A stretch of DNA of 25,828 nt, taken from assembly GCA_003455275.1 (NCBI GenBank), contig DMRR01000264.1:1-25828 (forward strand), read 5' to 3'. Below, piece after piece: positions 10,414 to 18,576 of the stretch. This DNA comes from Bacteroidota bacterium. GTDB lineage: Bacteria > Bacteroidota > Bacteroidia > Chitinophagales > UBA10324. Both the position numbers and the translations under genes were made by a program. The notes below the pieces were generated by a model. The model did no database searches and was not told the DNA's origin. It saw nothing but the letters and a program-made list of their open reading frames with translations. The number at the start of each line of letters is the position of its first letter. The stretch's first letter is position 1.

Positions 10414-10415
10414 TT

Positions 10416-12893
10416 TCAGAATTTTACAATCATCCTGAGATTGACTCGCCGCGCAGTTAAATAATTTGGAACTGCATATACAGTTTGATAGCTGTCCTTC
10501 ACCCACAAGTAAGAAATTGTGTTTGGTATGGCCAGCAGGTTGAACACTTCCAGGCTCAACCATATCGAAGAAAAATTTTTCCAGATTTTTTGATCCAAAT
10601 GTTTTTTCTGATCGAGAAGTAACGCTGAGAATCCAATATCAACACGACGATAAGAAGGCAGACGCAAAGTGTCCTTGTATCGCTCATGATCAGGCGGTCC
10701 GGTAGGAAATCCGGTGCCGAACAAAAGATTCAGGTGCACTTTAAAATTTTCGTGGTTAGGTAGATAGTCCTGAAAGTACAAACCCACTGTCAGCCGCTGA
10801 TCACTTGGCCGCATGATGTAACCCGGATGATCAATTGTAGTGTCAATATGCTGAATCTCTCCTGCTGAATTAAAAGTGGTGTCAAATACATAAGCATAAT
10901 CATCCAGCAGATTTTCTTTTGTATTCAGGAAACCAACGCTGAACCAGCTCTCCACATCTTTTACAAATTCGCCATGCACCCGAAAATCAACTCCATAAGC
11001 ATAACCCACCGCATCGTTAGTAGCGAAGTAACGGAGCCTGACATTATCCAATTCATATGGATTCAAATCATAGAGGTATTTGTAATATGCTTCTGCAATT
11101 AATTTGAAAGGCCGATCCCACATGTTGAAATTGTAGTCAGTACCAAAGACAGCATGAATGCTTCGTTGAGCGCGAACATCGAGATGAAGATTGCCGGCAA
11201 GATCTCGCAGCTCGCGGTAAAAAGGCGGCTGATCATAGCAACCAACTGCAGCGCGAAATACAATATCAGTAGAATCCCATCGTGGTGTATAAGAAAATTG
11301 TAATCTCGGACTAATGATGAATTGATGATTGATGTCCCAGTAATTGAAACGAACACCATAATTAAAAGTGAATCGTGAACTGTCTCCAAGATTCCATGTA
11401 TCCATTCCATAAGCTGAATAACGGTTGCTTTCTAAAAGGTTTCTTGTTTTGTAGGTATAATAAGAATTCACTTGTGTTTCGCTCCAGGGCAAATTGTATC
11501 CGGCAGAGTCAACTACGCCCCATTGATTGAGCTTATCATTTATGTATTCATGGTTATAGCGCGCACCCCACTGCAGAAAATGTTCCTTCAGCATAAGCGA
11601 ACCTTTGTGTTCACCGGAAACAACAAATGCATCCAGGTAATTTCTTCCCCAATCCTGAACGGCACCGGTTCCCAATCCATATACTACCTGGCCAAAATCT
11701 GCATTACCCAAATTTGTCTGCACTTCGCCAAGAAAATATTCTGCAGTAAGATCATAGGTTTCATCCTCACGCGAATAGAAATCAGATGCAAGAAATTTTA
11801 ACCGCAATTTTTTATTGGGGTGAAATGAAAGCGACGCCCCATTCATAGTCGAATTAAATTTATCAATTTCCTGTCCGTCAAAATACATAGTGAGCCGAAC
11901 AGCACGATTGACTAAACCGAAAGTTGTGGTTCGATCAGCAGGAATAAACCAGAAACGATTACGAGAATAATTTCCGATAAGCTGCAATTCAGTATTTTCT
12001 GTAAAATGAAATGCAAGCAAAGCTTGCGCATCGGTGTAACTTGGTTTGTAGTCTCCGGTTGTCTCTAATGAATTCAGCAGGTATTGATTTGATTTTTGCC
12101 GAACACCCAACAGGTAAGTGAATCGATGATTTTTTGTGGATCCTTCGAAATGAACATTAGCTCCGAGCAAACTTGCTGAGACATTTCCTTTGAATTGCTT
12201 AGGTGTGCGATAGGTAATATCAAGAACACTGCTCATTTTATCTCCATACTTTGCAGGGAATCCTCCCTGTGAAAATGAAATGCTTCCAACTAAATCGGAG
12301 TTAATAAATGTCAAACCTTCCTGCTGTCCATTATGAACCAAAAACGGTCGATAGATTTCAAAGTCATTTACATACACCAGGTTCTCATCATAGTTTCCAC
12401 CGCGAACAGAATATTGCGATGACAATTCATTATTTGATGGATTAAATAATTTCAGAATTCCTTCAACTGAACCTCCAAGCGGACCCGCGAGGCCTTCAAA
12501 ATCTTTAGGATTAATTTGAATTATGGATGGAACATCGCGCTCATTATATATGATAGTGACATTGCCTAATTCACCAACTTTTTTTTCAAGAGTAAAATTC
12601 AGTTTCACCACTTCGCCATCCGACGGATTTATACTTTGATACATTTCATTGAATCCGGTGAATGAGGCTCGTATAAAAAGAATTTGTCCCGCCGGTACTG
12701 TCAATTTATACCGTCCGGTGCTGTCTGCCTGAATGCCGGTATTAAGAGATGGAATGGCAATGGTCGCGTATCCAAGAACTCCACCTTCGTCTGAAAAAAT
12801 TCTTCCGGTAATAGTTGCGGTCTGCGCAAAAACTTTCTCAGTAAAAAAGAAAGTGAATACAAAGAGAGCGAATCGAAAAAATTTTTTTTGCAT
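10416..12893 (-). CDS. TonB-dependent receptor with N-terminal carboxypeptidase-like regulatory domain
   Basis: An 825-residue outer-membrane receptor. A signal peptide with cleavage after about residue 23 (KVFAQ) is followed by a carboxypeptidase-D-regulatory-like beta-sandwich (about 27-108), a plug domain (about 125-240; includes the SVRGGNYDENLVYVNDFEI-type block and GGFPAKYGDKMSSVLD), and a long beta-barrel ending in Phe (MIVKF), the usual outer-membrane C-terminus. The family imports ligands using TonB energy. There is no SusD-type lipoprotein partner and no SusC/RagA signature, so it is not a classical polysaccharide-utilisation pair; the substrate is unknown. It lies 19 bases downstream of rpe on the same strand, which suggests co-transcription. 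Confidence 0.94.
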   Translation of the reverse strand: MQKKFFRFALFVFTFFFTEKVFAQTATITGRIFSDEGGVLGYATIAIPSLNTGIQADSTGRYKLTVPAGQILFIRASFTGFNEMYQSINPSDGEVVKLNFTLEKKVGELGNVTIIYNERDVPSIIQINPKDFEGLAGPLGGSVEGILKLFNPSNNELSSQYSVRGGNYDENLVYVNDFEIYRPFLVHNGQQEGLTFINSDLVGSISFSQGGFPAKYGDKMSSVLDITYRTPKQFKGNVSASLLGANVHFEGSTKNHRFTYLLGVRQKSNQYLLNSLETTGDYKPSYTDAQALLAFHFTENTELQLIGNYSRNRFWFIPADRTTTFGLVNRAVRLTMYFDGQEIDKFNSTMNGASLSFHPNKKLRLKFLASDFYSREDETYDLTAEYFLGEVQTNLGNADFGQVVYGLGTGAVQDWGRNYLDAFVVSGEHKGSLMLKEHFLQWGARYNHEYINDKLNQWGVVDSAGYNLPWSETQVNSYYTYKTRNLLESNRYSAYGMDTWNLGDSSRFTFNYGVRFNYWDINHQFIISPRLQFSYTPRWDSTDIVFRAAVGCYDQPPFYRELRDLAGNLHLDVRAQRSIHAVFGTDYNFNMWDRPFKLIAEAYYKYLYDLNPYELDNVRLRYFATNDAVGYAYGVDFRVHGEFVKDVESWFSVGFLNTKENLLDDYAYVFDTTFNSAGEIQHIDTTIDHPGYIMRPSDQRLTVGLYFQDYLPNHENFKVHLNLLFGTGFPTGPPDHERYKDTLRLPSYRRVDIGFSALLLDQKKHLDQKIWKNFSSIWLSLEVFNLLAIPNTISYLWVKDSYQTVYAVPNYLTARRVNLRMIVKF

Positions 12894-12912
12894 CTGCGCG
12901 ATTAAACGATGC

Positions 12913-13584
12913 TTAGTTAGTAATAGTATGTGCTGAAGAATTTTTCAATTGTGCTATAGCTGCAACCGGATCTTTGTGACTAAATACTGTGTTTCCGGCA
13001 ACCAATACATCAGCCCCCGTGCTTATAAGTTTCGCTGCATTGCTAAAATCTACTCCACCATCAATTTCAATTTTAGCTTTTGAATGGTGGTTCAAGATCA
13101 TATTCTTCAAACGATCAATTTTAGAAAAAGTATTCTCTATAAATTTTTGTCCGCCGAAACCCGGATTTACACTCATGAGGCAAACTAAATCAATATCCCG
13201 AATTACTTCATTCAATAACTCAATTGAAGTGTGCGGGTTAATCGCAACACCTGCGCTCATTCCTGATTCTTTAATAGCATAAACAGTACGATGAAGGTGA
13301 CTGCACGCTTCAAGGTGCACGGTAAGAATTTCTGCTCCTGCTTTTTTGAAATCTGAAATATATTTCTCCGGTTCCACGATCATCAGATGAACATCGAGTG
13401 GTTTTTTGGCCACCCTTTTTACAGCACTGAGTATCGGAAACCCAAAAGTTATATTAGGAACAAATCTTCCATCCATTACATCACAGTGTATCCAATCTGC
13501 TTCGCTCTTGTTTATCATTTCAATCGTTTCATAAATTTTTCCGAAATCTGATGACAAAATGGAAGGAGCAATTAGCGTATTCAT
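12913..13584 (-). CDS. rpe: Ribulose-phosphate 3-epimerase
   Basis: Interconverts ribulose 5-phosphate and xylulose 5-phosphate in the pentose phosphate pathway; a cytoplasmic TIM-barrel metalloenzyme. The 223-residue length is normal. Family signatures seen: IAPSILSSDF at the N-terminus (Ser8), HCDVMDGRFVPN with His33 and Asp35, DVHLM with His66, the phosphate-loop-type SVNPGFGGQKF at 138-148, and EIDGGV with Asp175. Together these supply the metal ligands and the two catalytic aspartates expected. It is the first gene of a probable two-gene unit with the TonB-dependent receptor. A 214-base divergent region separates it from the PEBP lipoprotein gene. Confidence 0.97.
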   Translation of the reverse strand: MNTLIAPSILSSDFGKIYETIEMINKSEADWIHCDVMDGRFVPNITFGFPILSAVKRVAKKPLDVHLMIVEPEKYISDFKKAGAEILTVHLEACSHLHRTVYAIKESGMSAGVAINPHTSIELLNEVIRDIDLVCLMSVNPGFGGQKFIENTFSKIDRLKNMILNHHSKAKIEIDGGVDFSNAAKLISTGADVLVAGNTVFSHKDPVAAIAQLKNSSAHTITN

Positions 13585-13772
13585 AAGGGCGAAAATAAAA
13601 CTTATGATTGAAGGCAGAAGTGTGTGTTATGCATTTTCCGACGCAATAGTTTATGAGTTGATTTTTCTTATTTATCCGTAACCGGTTTTTTATTCAATTA
13701 AGATTCTAAAAAAACTTTACGGTGAAGAAAATTTCTATTATAAAAAATGGCAGCTCACTTATATCATTCATA

Positions 13773-13780
13773 TATTTTTG
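13773..13780 (+). promoter_or_regulatory. Possible -7 box for the PEBP lipoprotein gene
   Basis: TATTTTTG fits TAnnTTTG exactly and ends 18 bases before the ATG at 13799. No TTG sits at the usual -33 spacing, and the region is AT-rich, so it may be accidental. An earlier ATG at 13791 is followed at once by a stop (ATG AAA TAA) and is not the start. The rest of the 13585-13798 divergent interval shows only the palindrome AACCGGTT (13680-13687) and no clear operator. Confidence 0.3.
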
Positions 13781-13798
13781 AAAAGCTAAAATGAAATA

Positions 13799-14323
13799 AT
13801 GAAATCTTTTTGCATCTGCCTTTTTCTTGTATCCAGTCTTTTTGTGTTCCTGATTCTCGGTTGCATAAATCATCCTGATTCTGCAGCCATTCAAATCACG
13901 AGTTCTTCATTTATTAATAATGAGTACATACCAACAAAATTTACTTGTGATGGATCGAATGTTAATCCTTCATTAACCATCAAAAATATTCCTGACGGAA
14001 CTAAAACTCTTGCCTTAATAATGGATGACCCGGATGCGCCGCACGGAACATTTGTTCATTGGGTGGTATGGAATATTGCGCCTGAAGATTCACTAATTAA
14101 AGAAAACTCATTACCCGGAATATCAGGAATTAACAGTACCGGCAATAATGGATATATGGGACCGTGTCCTCCATCCGGAATACATCATTATCATTTTAAG
14201 GTTTTTGCGATTGATAAAGAGTTGACCATAAAAAATAACGCTGATAAAAAAATTCTTGAAGAAACAATGAAGAATCATGTTATTTCTTCGGCGGAGTTGA
14301 TTGGGCTTTATCAGAGAAAATAA
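13799..14323 (+). CDS. YbhB/YbcL-type PEBP family lipoprotein
   Basis: A 174-residue exported protein of the phosphatidylethanolamine-binding/Raf-kinase-inhibitor-like superfamily. The N-terminus is a hydrophobic signal ending in the lipobox LILGC, so lipidation at Cys22 is expected. The PEBP domain shows both family hallmarks: DDPDAPHGTFVHWVVWN near residues 76-92 and GPCPPSGIHHYHFKVFA near 122-138, which form the anion-binding pocket. Bacterial YbhB-like proteins bind small anionic ligands, but their biological role is poorly defined; no function beyond ligand binding can be claimed. The first mature residues (after Cys: Ile-Asn-His) show no obvious surface-export signal, so which membrane face it occupies is open. 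Confidence 0.92.
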   Translation: MKSFCICLFLVSSLFVFLILGCINHPDSAAIQITSSSFINNEYIPTKFTCDGSNVNPSLTIKNIPDGTKTLALIMDDPDAPHGTFVHWVVWNIAPEDSLIKENSLPGISGINSTGNNGYMGPCPPSGIHHYHFKVFAIDKELTIKNNADKKILEETMKNHVISSAELIGLYQRK

Positions 14324-14377
14324 AAATTATTTCAATCATCTTTCTATCATTTGATTTCCCAATTGCATGGGATGAAT

Positions 14378-14392
14378 AATTGAAGTTCAATT
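14378..14392. repeat. 15-base palindrome between the PEBP and M1 peptidase genes
   Basis: AATTGAA-G-TTCAATT is perfectly symmetrical about one central base and is followed by TTTC. It sits about 55 bases after the lipoprotein stop and about 56 bases before the peptidase start. It is too tight to be a normal terminator hairpin; a dimeric regulator site or chance are both possible. Confidence 0.25.
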
Positions 14393-14448
14393 TTTCTTCC
14401 GCATCCTGAACATTTATTCAATTTTTTTTCTCAACTATTTTTATCGCC

Positions 14449-16131
14449 ATGAACATTTTCAAAAAAAAATTATTTCTCTTCTTGCTCGTTCAGTATCCGA
14501 TAACATTAGCCATGGCACAATCTCAAGGCTATTCACATGCTGATACTTTAAGAGGGATGCTTACCAAATTCCGGTCGTGTTACGATGTATATTTCTATGA
14601 CCTTACAGTGAAAATCAATACTTCCAATCACAGTATCATTGGAAGTAATGCAATCTTTTTTCATACTAAGGAAAATTTCACTCAACTGCAGGTCGATCTT
14701 TTCAGTAACCTTAAAATAAACTCAATCACTTTTCGCGGAAAAGAACTTGAATACACAAGGGAAGCAGATGCAGTGTTCATCACTTTTAGCTCCGAACAAA
14801 TTGCAGGAGATACAGGAAAACTTTTTATCTCTTATTCAGGTATCCCCATCTCAGCAAAAAATCCACCATGGGACGGCGGGTTTGTGTGGAAAAAGGATGA
14901 ACATGGGAAGGATTGGATTGGCGTGGCTTGCGAAGGAACCGGGGCAAGTTGCTGGTGGCCGAATAAAGATTATGTAGGTGATGAACCTGACAGCATGCGC
15001 ATAAACATCATTGCTCCACCTGATTTGGTTTGCGCAAGTAATGGTCAGTTAAGAAAAAAGACCCCACTTCCAACTTATGAAATTTCGTGGGAATGGTTTG
15101 TAAGTTATCCGATTAATAATTACAATGTCACATTCAACCTGGCAGATTATGTTTTGCTTCACGATGTTTATAAGAGAAGTGATGGATCACAGCTCGCGCT
15201 TGACTATTATGTAATGAATGGCGAAGAAGCGCAGGCACAACAGCATTTTCAGCAAGTGAAACAAATGCTTGCTTGTTTTGAAAAATATTTTGGTCCATAT
15301 CCTTTCACTCGCGATGGTTATAAATTAATAGAAACAGTATACTGGGGAATGGAACATCAAAGCGCAGTTTCTTACGGCAATCAATTCAGAAATAACAAAT
15401 GGGGATTTGATTTTATTATTATTCATGAAAGTGCCCATGAGTGGTGGGGTAATAATGTAAGTTGCGAGGATATGGCTGACATGTGGATTCACGAATCACT
15501 CGCCACTTATTCTGAATCATTGTATGAAGAGTGCATGTTCAACTACGATTCAGCTGTGGCGTATCTTGTAAATCAGCGATGGAACATTGAAGACAAACAA
15601 CCCATCATCGGTGATTATGGTGTGAATTATGCGCACGGAGATAATGATCAGTATTACAAGGGAAGCTGGATGATGCACACTTTCCGAAATGTGCTCGCGA
15701 ATGATTCACTTTTCTTTTCCATCCTCAAAGGAATTCAGCATGACTTCGCGTATCAATGTGTTAATTCAGATCAGCTTATTGCTTATATAAATTCTAAATG
15801 CGGAACAGATTATACCTGGTTCTTTAATCAATATCTTCATTATTCGTCTCCACCGGTTTTCAGCTATTCTTTGAAACAAAAAGGAAACGATGTTTACCTT
15901 TTTTATAAATGGAAGAGCGATGTACAAGGATTTCATATGCCTCTAAAAATTGTTGCAAGTTCAAGCGGAGATTATTTTAACAAGAAAAAAAATTACATTA
16001 GAATTTTTCCGACAACTGCCTGGCAAAAAGTATTAATCAAAGGATTGAATAAAAAAGATTTTTCGATTGACCAAGATGAATTTTATGTCAAGATTGAATT
16101 CATCAGGAAGTTGAAAGGAGTGAAAATTTGA
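14449..16131 (+). CDS. M1-family (gluzincin) metallopeptidase, exported
   Basis: A 560-residue zinc aminopeptidase-like protein. A signal peptide (cleavage near LAMAQ, residue about 24) indicates export. The N-terminal saddle domain is beta-rich. The catalytic domain has HESAHEWW (His326, Glu327, His330) followed 19 residues on by Glu349 (IHESLATYSESL), the complete HExxH-18-E zinc site. The exopeptidase motif reads WGMEHQSAVSYG (Glu302), where the common form is GxMEN, so the residue after Glu is His instead of Asn. A Tyr in NDQYYKGSWMMH is positioned like the transition-state Tyr. The protein ends soon after the catalytic domain; it lacks the large C-terminal helical domain of ~850-residue aminopeptidase N and has no T9SS sorting domain, so a periplasmic location is likely. 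It probably trims peptides from imported or secreted proteins. Confidence 0.92.
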   Translation: MNIFKKKLFLFLLVQYPITLAMAQSQGYSHADTLRGMLTKFRSCYDVYFYDLTVKINTSNHSIIGSNAIFFHTKENFTQLQVDLFSNLKINSITFRGKELEYTREADAVFITFSSEQIAGDTGKLFISYSGIPISAKNPPWDGGFVWKKDEHGKDWIGVACEGTGASCWWPNKDYVGDEPDSMRINIIAPPDLVCASNGQLRKKTPLPTYEISWEWFVSYPINNYNVTFNLADYVLLHDVYKRSDGSQLALDYYVMNGEEAQAQQHFQQVKQMLACFEKYFGPYPFTRDGYKLIETVYWGMEHQSAVSYGNQFRNNKWGFDFIIIHESAHEWWGNNVSCEDMADMWIHESLATYSESLYEECMFNYDSAVAYLVNQRWNIEDKQPIIGDYGVNYAHGDNDQYYKGSWMMHTFRNVLANDSLFFSILKGIQHDFAYQCVNSDQLIAYINSKCGTDYTWFFNQYLHYSSPPVFSYSLKQKGNDVYLFYKWKSDVQGFHMPLKIVASSSGDYFNKKKNYIRIFPTTAWQKVLIKGLNKKDFSIDQDEFYVKIEFIRKLKGVKI

Positions 16132-16285
16132 TATTAATCGCGATATTCTTCATTTGTATACCCCCTCGTGAAAAGTGTGGGGATTTGTTTTGCCATTCGT
16201 CAGAAATTAGTTTAGATTTATTCGGTAATAAATTTTCAGAAACCGTTTTCTGATAATTCATTTTCATATCAAAACACAAATTCTC

Positions 16286-17947
16286 ATGAGAAAAATTTAC
16301 ACTCAATCAATTCTCTTCTCAAAATTAATTTCAAGTTGCGTCACGGTTCTTTCTGTGATGATGATTTTGTTCTTGAACAGCAGAAATTCAATTGCACAAT
16401 GCAGCACCGGAGATTGGCTTGGCACAACGAGTGTCGACTGGAATGTAGCTTCTAACTGGTGCGGAGGAATTATTCCAACTTCTTCAACTGATGTAACAAT
16501 TCCGGGAAGCGCTACTAATCAACCGGTGATCTCAGCTAATGCAACTTGTCATGATCTTACAATTGCAGATGCACTTGCATCCCTGGTTCTTTCATCAAAT
16601 AATTTTACTGTAACCGGAAACATTGTGAACAATGGAGGATATATACAAACCGGCGGAACACTTATTCTGAATGGATCATCTGCTCAAAGTATTCCGTCTC
16701 TCTTCTGCACCAATGTAAAAATTGATAACGCTGCAGGAGTTGTAATAAGCGGCGATCTTACCGTTAATGGGGTTCTGAATTTATTCAACGGATTAATTTC
16801 AACAGGTGGTAATAAGATTATCATTATCAATCCAACGGCAGGAGCAGTAACCGGATTTTCGAATTCATCATATGTTAATGGAAAAATGGTTCGCTACATA
16901 AACAATGGAACATTTGATTTCCCAATAGGAACAGCAACGAAATATGAACTCGCGACTTTAACATTCAATAACCTCTCTCCAACGATTTTCATTACAGGAG
17001 AATTCTTTTCATCAAATACCGGTTGCTCAGTTGTTCCGAACATCTTGAATGGCAATGGCGGAAGTTATGGTCCATATGTAAATGGAACTGCTCTCACAAA
17101 CTTACTGGATGGCGGGTATTGGAAACTCACGCCGGATAATCAACCCACCTCTGGTGATTACGATGTTACATTGAATGAACGAGGATATTCTGTAAGCCCT
17201 CCGGGTCCAACTTATTGCGCAGTTATTAAGCGAGATGATTGTTCGCTTGACTGGCATTCTTACGGAGTTCACTCAAATGCGACACAATCCATTTCCGGAG
17301 GAACTGTTACAGCGAAGCGTTCAACACTAACTTCATTTTCTGATTTCGGTATCGGTTTCAGTGGCGCCACACTGCCAATAACTCTGACTTCATTCACCGC
17401 CCAGAAAATCAATCACGACCTCGATGCATTATTGGAATGGAAAACTTCAAGCGAAGAGAATAATCATTACTTCGAAATCGAAGTTTCAACAGGCGCAATC
17501 ACTGACGGAAATATTTTGTTTGAGAAAATAGGTGAAGTGACCGGAAACGGTACCACTGAAGTTGAGCATCATTATTCATTCATTCATAAATCACCTGCGA
17601 AATCCGGATTTCGTTACTACCGACTGAAGCAAGTTGACCTTGATGGAAGTTATTCTTATTCGAACATTGTGGCACTCTCCTTCTCCCCAGAAATTCTACT
17701 CACGAATGTTTATCCGAATCCAACTGATAATGTCATCTATTTCGATTTGAATATTTCCGGTGAAAAGCAAATTACTTTTTCAGTAACTGATTTGTTAGGA
17801 AGAGAAATGATTTTGAATTCATCATTCGTGCATGCTGGTGTTCAAACGATGAATGCTGATGTTTCAAACCTTGCACAGGGAATATACTTCCTGAATATTT
17901 CAGACGGAGGAAATACGATAATTCATCGCAAGTTTGAAAAATTCTAA
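16286..17947 (+). CDS. T9SS-sorted secreted protein of unknown function
   Basis: A 553-residue exported protein. The signal peptide runs to about NSIAQ (residue 38). The mature start contains a W-x-G-(x)n-DW-(x)n-NW-C-G-G pattern (about residues 44-60) that recurs in Bacteroidota surface proteins, followed by repetitive beta-strand sequence rich in N, G, T and S, as in beta-helix or adhesin-like folds, to about residue 240. A second segment (about 365-460) contains TLPITLTSFTAQ, WKTSSEENNHYFEIEVS and a YYRLKQVDLDGSYSYS block typical of the region before the sorting domain. The C-terminus (about 470-553) is a T9SS type A sorting domain (VYPNPTDN ... GIYFLNISDG), expected to be removed on secretion to the surface or medium. 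No enzyme motif was found. It ends 17 bases before a strong terminator. Confidence 0.9.
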   Translation: MRKIYTQSILFSKLISSCVTVLSVMMILFLNSRNSIAQCSTGDWLGTTSVDWNVASNWCGGIIPTSSTDVTIPGSATNQPVISANATCHDLTIADALASLVLSSNNFTVTGNIVNNGGYIQTGGTLILNGSSAQSIPSLFCTNVKIDNAAGVVISGDLTVNGVLNLFNGLISTGGNKIIIINPTAGAVTGFSNSSYVNGKMVRYINNGTFDFPIGTATKYELATLTFNNLSPTIFITGEFFSSNTGCSVVPNILNGNGGSYGPYVNGTALTNLLDGGYWKLTPDNQPTSGDYDVTLNERGYSVSPPGPTYCAVIKRDDCSLDWHSYGVHSNATQSISGGTVTAKRSTLTSFSDFGIGFSGATLPITLTSFTAQKINHDLDALLEWKTSSEENNHYFEIEVSTGAITDGNILFEKIGEVTGNGTTEVEHHYSFIHKSPAKSGFRYYRLKQVDLDGSYSYSNIVALSFSPEILLTNVYPNPTDNVIYFDLNISGEKQITFSVTDLLGREMILNSSFVHAGVQTMNADVSNLAQGIYFLNISDGGNTIIHRKFEKF

Positions 17948-17964
17948 AGCGAATTAGCCTAAAT

Positions 17965-18001
17965 AAAAATGCCCTTTCGTTCATCTCGAAAGGGCATTTT
18001 T
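17965..18001. terminator. Bidirectional intrinsic terminator
   Basis: A perfect 15-base-pair stem (17965-17979 pairing with 17987-18001) encloses a seven-base loop TTCATCT. The stem core is GCCCTTTCG/CGAAAGGGC, flanked by A5 on the left and T5 on the right, so both strands present a GC stem followed by a U-tract. It sits between the convergent T9SS protein gene (stop 17947) and the receiver-domain gene (stop side 18019) and can end both transcripts. Confidence 0.93.
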
Positions 18002-18018
18002 GTTTCAGAAAATATTTT

Positions 18019-18504
18019 TTACATACCCATTATACGCATTACAATAATTCCAAGAATCAATCCGGCAACCAAAACCGTGAGCACAATGTTCAAGGTCTGA
18101 TGCCAACCTGATTTTGAATTTAATTGATTGTAACTATGAATTTTCTTGAAGAGCAATTGCAATCTGTTATGTGCGTTCTCGTTCTTTACAACATAATCAT
18201 ATGCACCGTACTTTATACTATCAGCAGCTACGCGTGGGTCCTCCTGCGCAGAAAGAAATATTACCGGCATTGATGGAAATGCTGCTGTAATTTTCTTCAG
18301 GATTTCTATTCCGTTTTCGGCTTCATGGTTATCGAGGTTAAGATGATAATCAAGTATTACCAGGTCAGGTCTGGTATATAGTTGTCCCAATGCCTCGGCA
18401 CCATTATCAAAAACAGTTACTTCATCAAGCGGATAATTCTGATTGATAAATGCTTTTAATGATTCACGCATGAAATGCTCATCGTCGATTACAAAAATTT
18501 TCAT
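18019..18504 (-). CDS. Receiver-domain response regulator with C-terminal membrane helix
   Basis: A 161-residue protein. Residues 1-125 are a complete CheY-like receiver: acidic pair Asp7-Asp8, phospho-acceptor Asp52 (LVILDYHL), Ser85 (the T/S switch, FLSAQED) and Lys107 (VVKNE). Instead of a DNA-binding output domain, a short polar linker (about 126-137) leads to one hydrophobic helix at about 138-156 (IVLTVLVAGLILGIIVM) and a five-residue tail (RIMGM). The topology expected is receiver in the cytoplasm, tail-anchored in the inner membrane. Such a receiver would act by protein contact, as a phosphate sink, or by recruiting a kinase to the membrane; none can be chosen from sequence. No kinase gene is adjacent; two orphan kinases lie about 14 kb away in this window. 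The frame ends cleanly just before the terminator, so the helix does not look like a frameshift product. Confidence 0.9.
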   Translation of the reverse strand: MKIFVIDDEHFMRESLKAFINQNYPLDEVTVFDNGAEALGQLYTRPDLVILDYHLNLDNHEAENGIEILKKITAAFPSMPVIFLSAQEDPRVAADSIKYGAYDYVVKNENAHNRLQLLFKKIHSYNQLNSKSGWHQTLNIVLTVLVAGLILGIIVMRIMGM

Positions 18505-18576
18505 ACTTAGAAATTTTTACGAAAGTAACTGTTCATTCAAAATCATTCTTAAAAAAATTAAGAAGCCGATTTCGAA

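Noticed and set aside
11472..11801. Open frame on the plus strand inside the TonB-dependent receptor gene
   Set aside because: It is antisense to the middle of a continuous beta-barrel coding frame and shows no domain or start signal.
13590..13597. TATTTTCG on the minus strand as a promoter element for rpe
   Set aside because: One mismatch to TAnnTTTG and no TTG at proper spacing; such matches are common by chance in AT-rich DNA.
16161..16182. C5...G4 possible hairpin after the M1 peptidase gene
   Set aside because: Only four GC pairs around a 13-base loop, with mismatches on both sides of the stem and an interrupted T-run; too weak to call a terminator.
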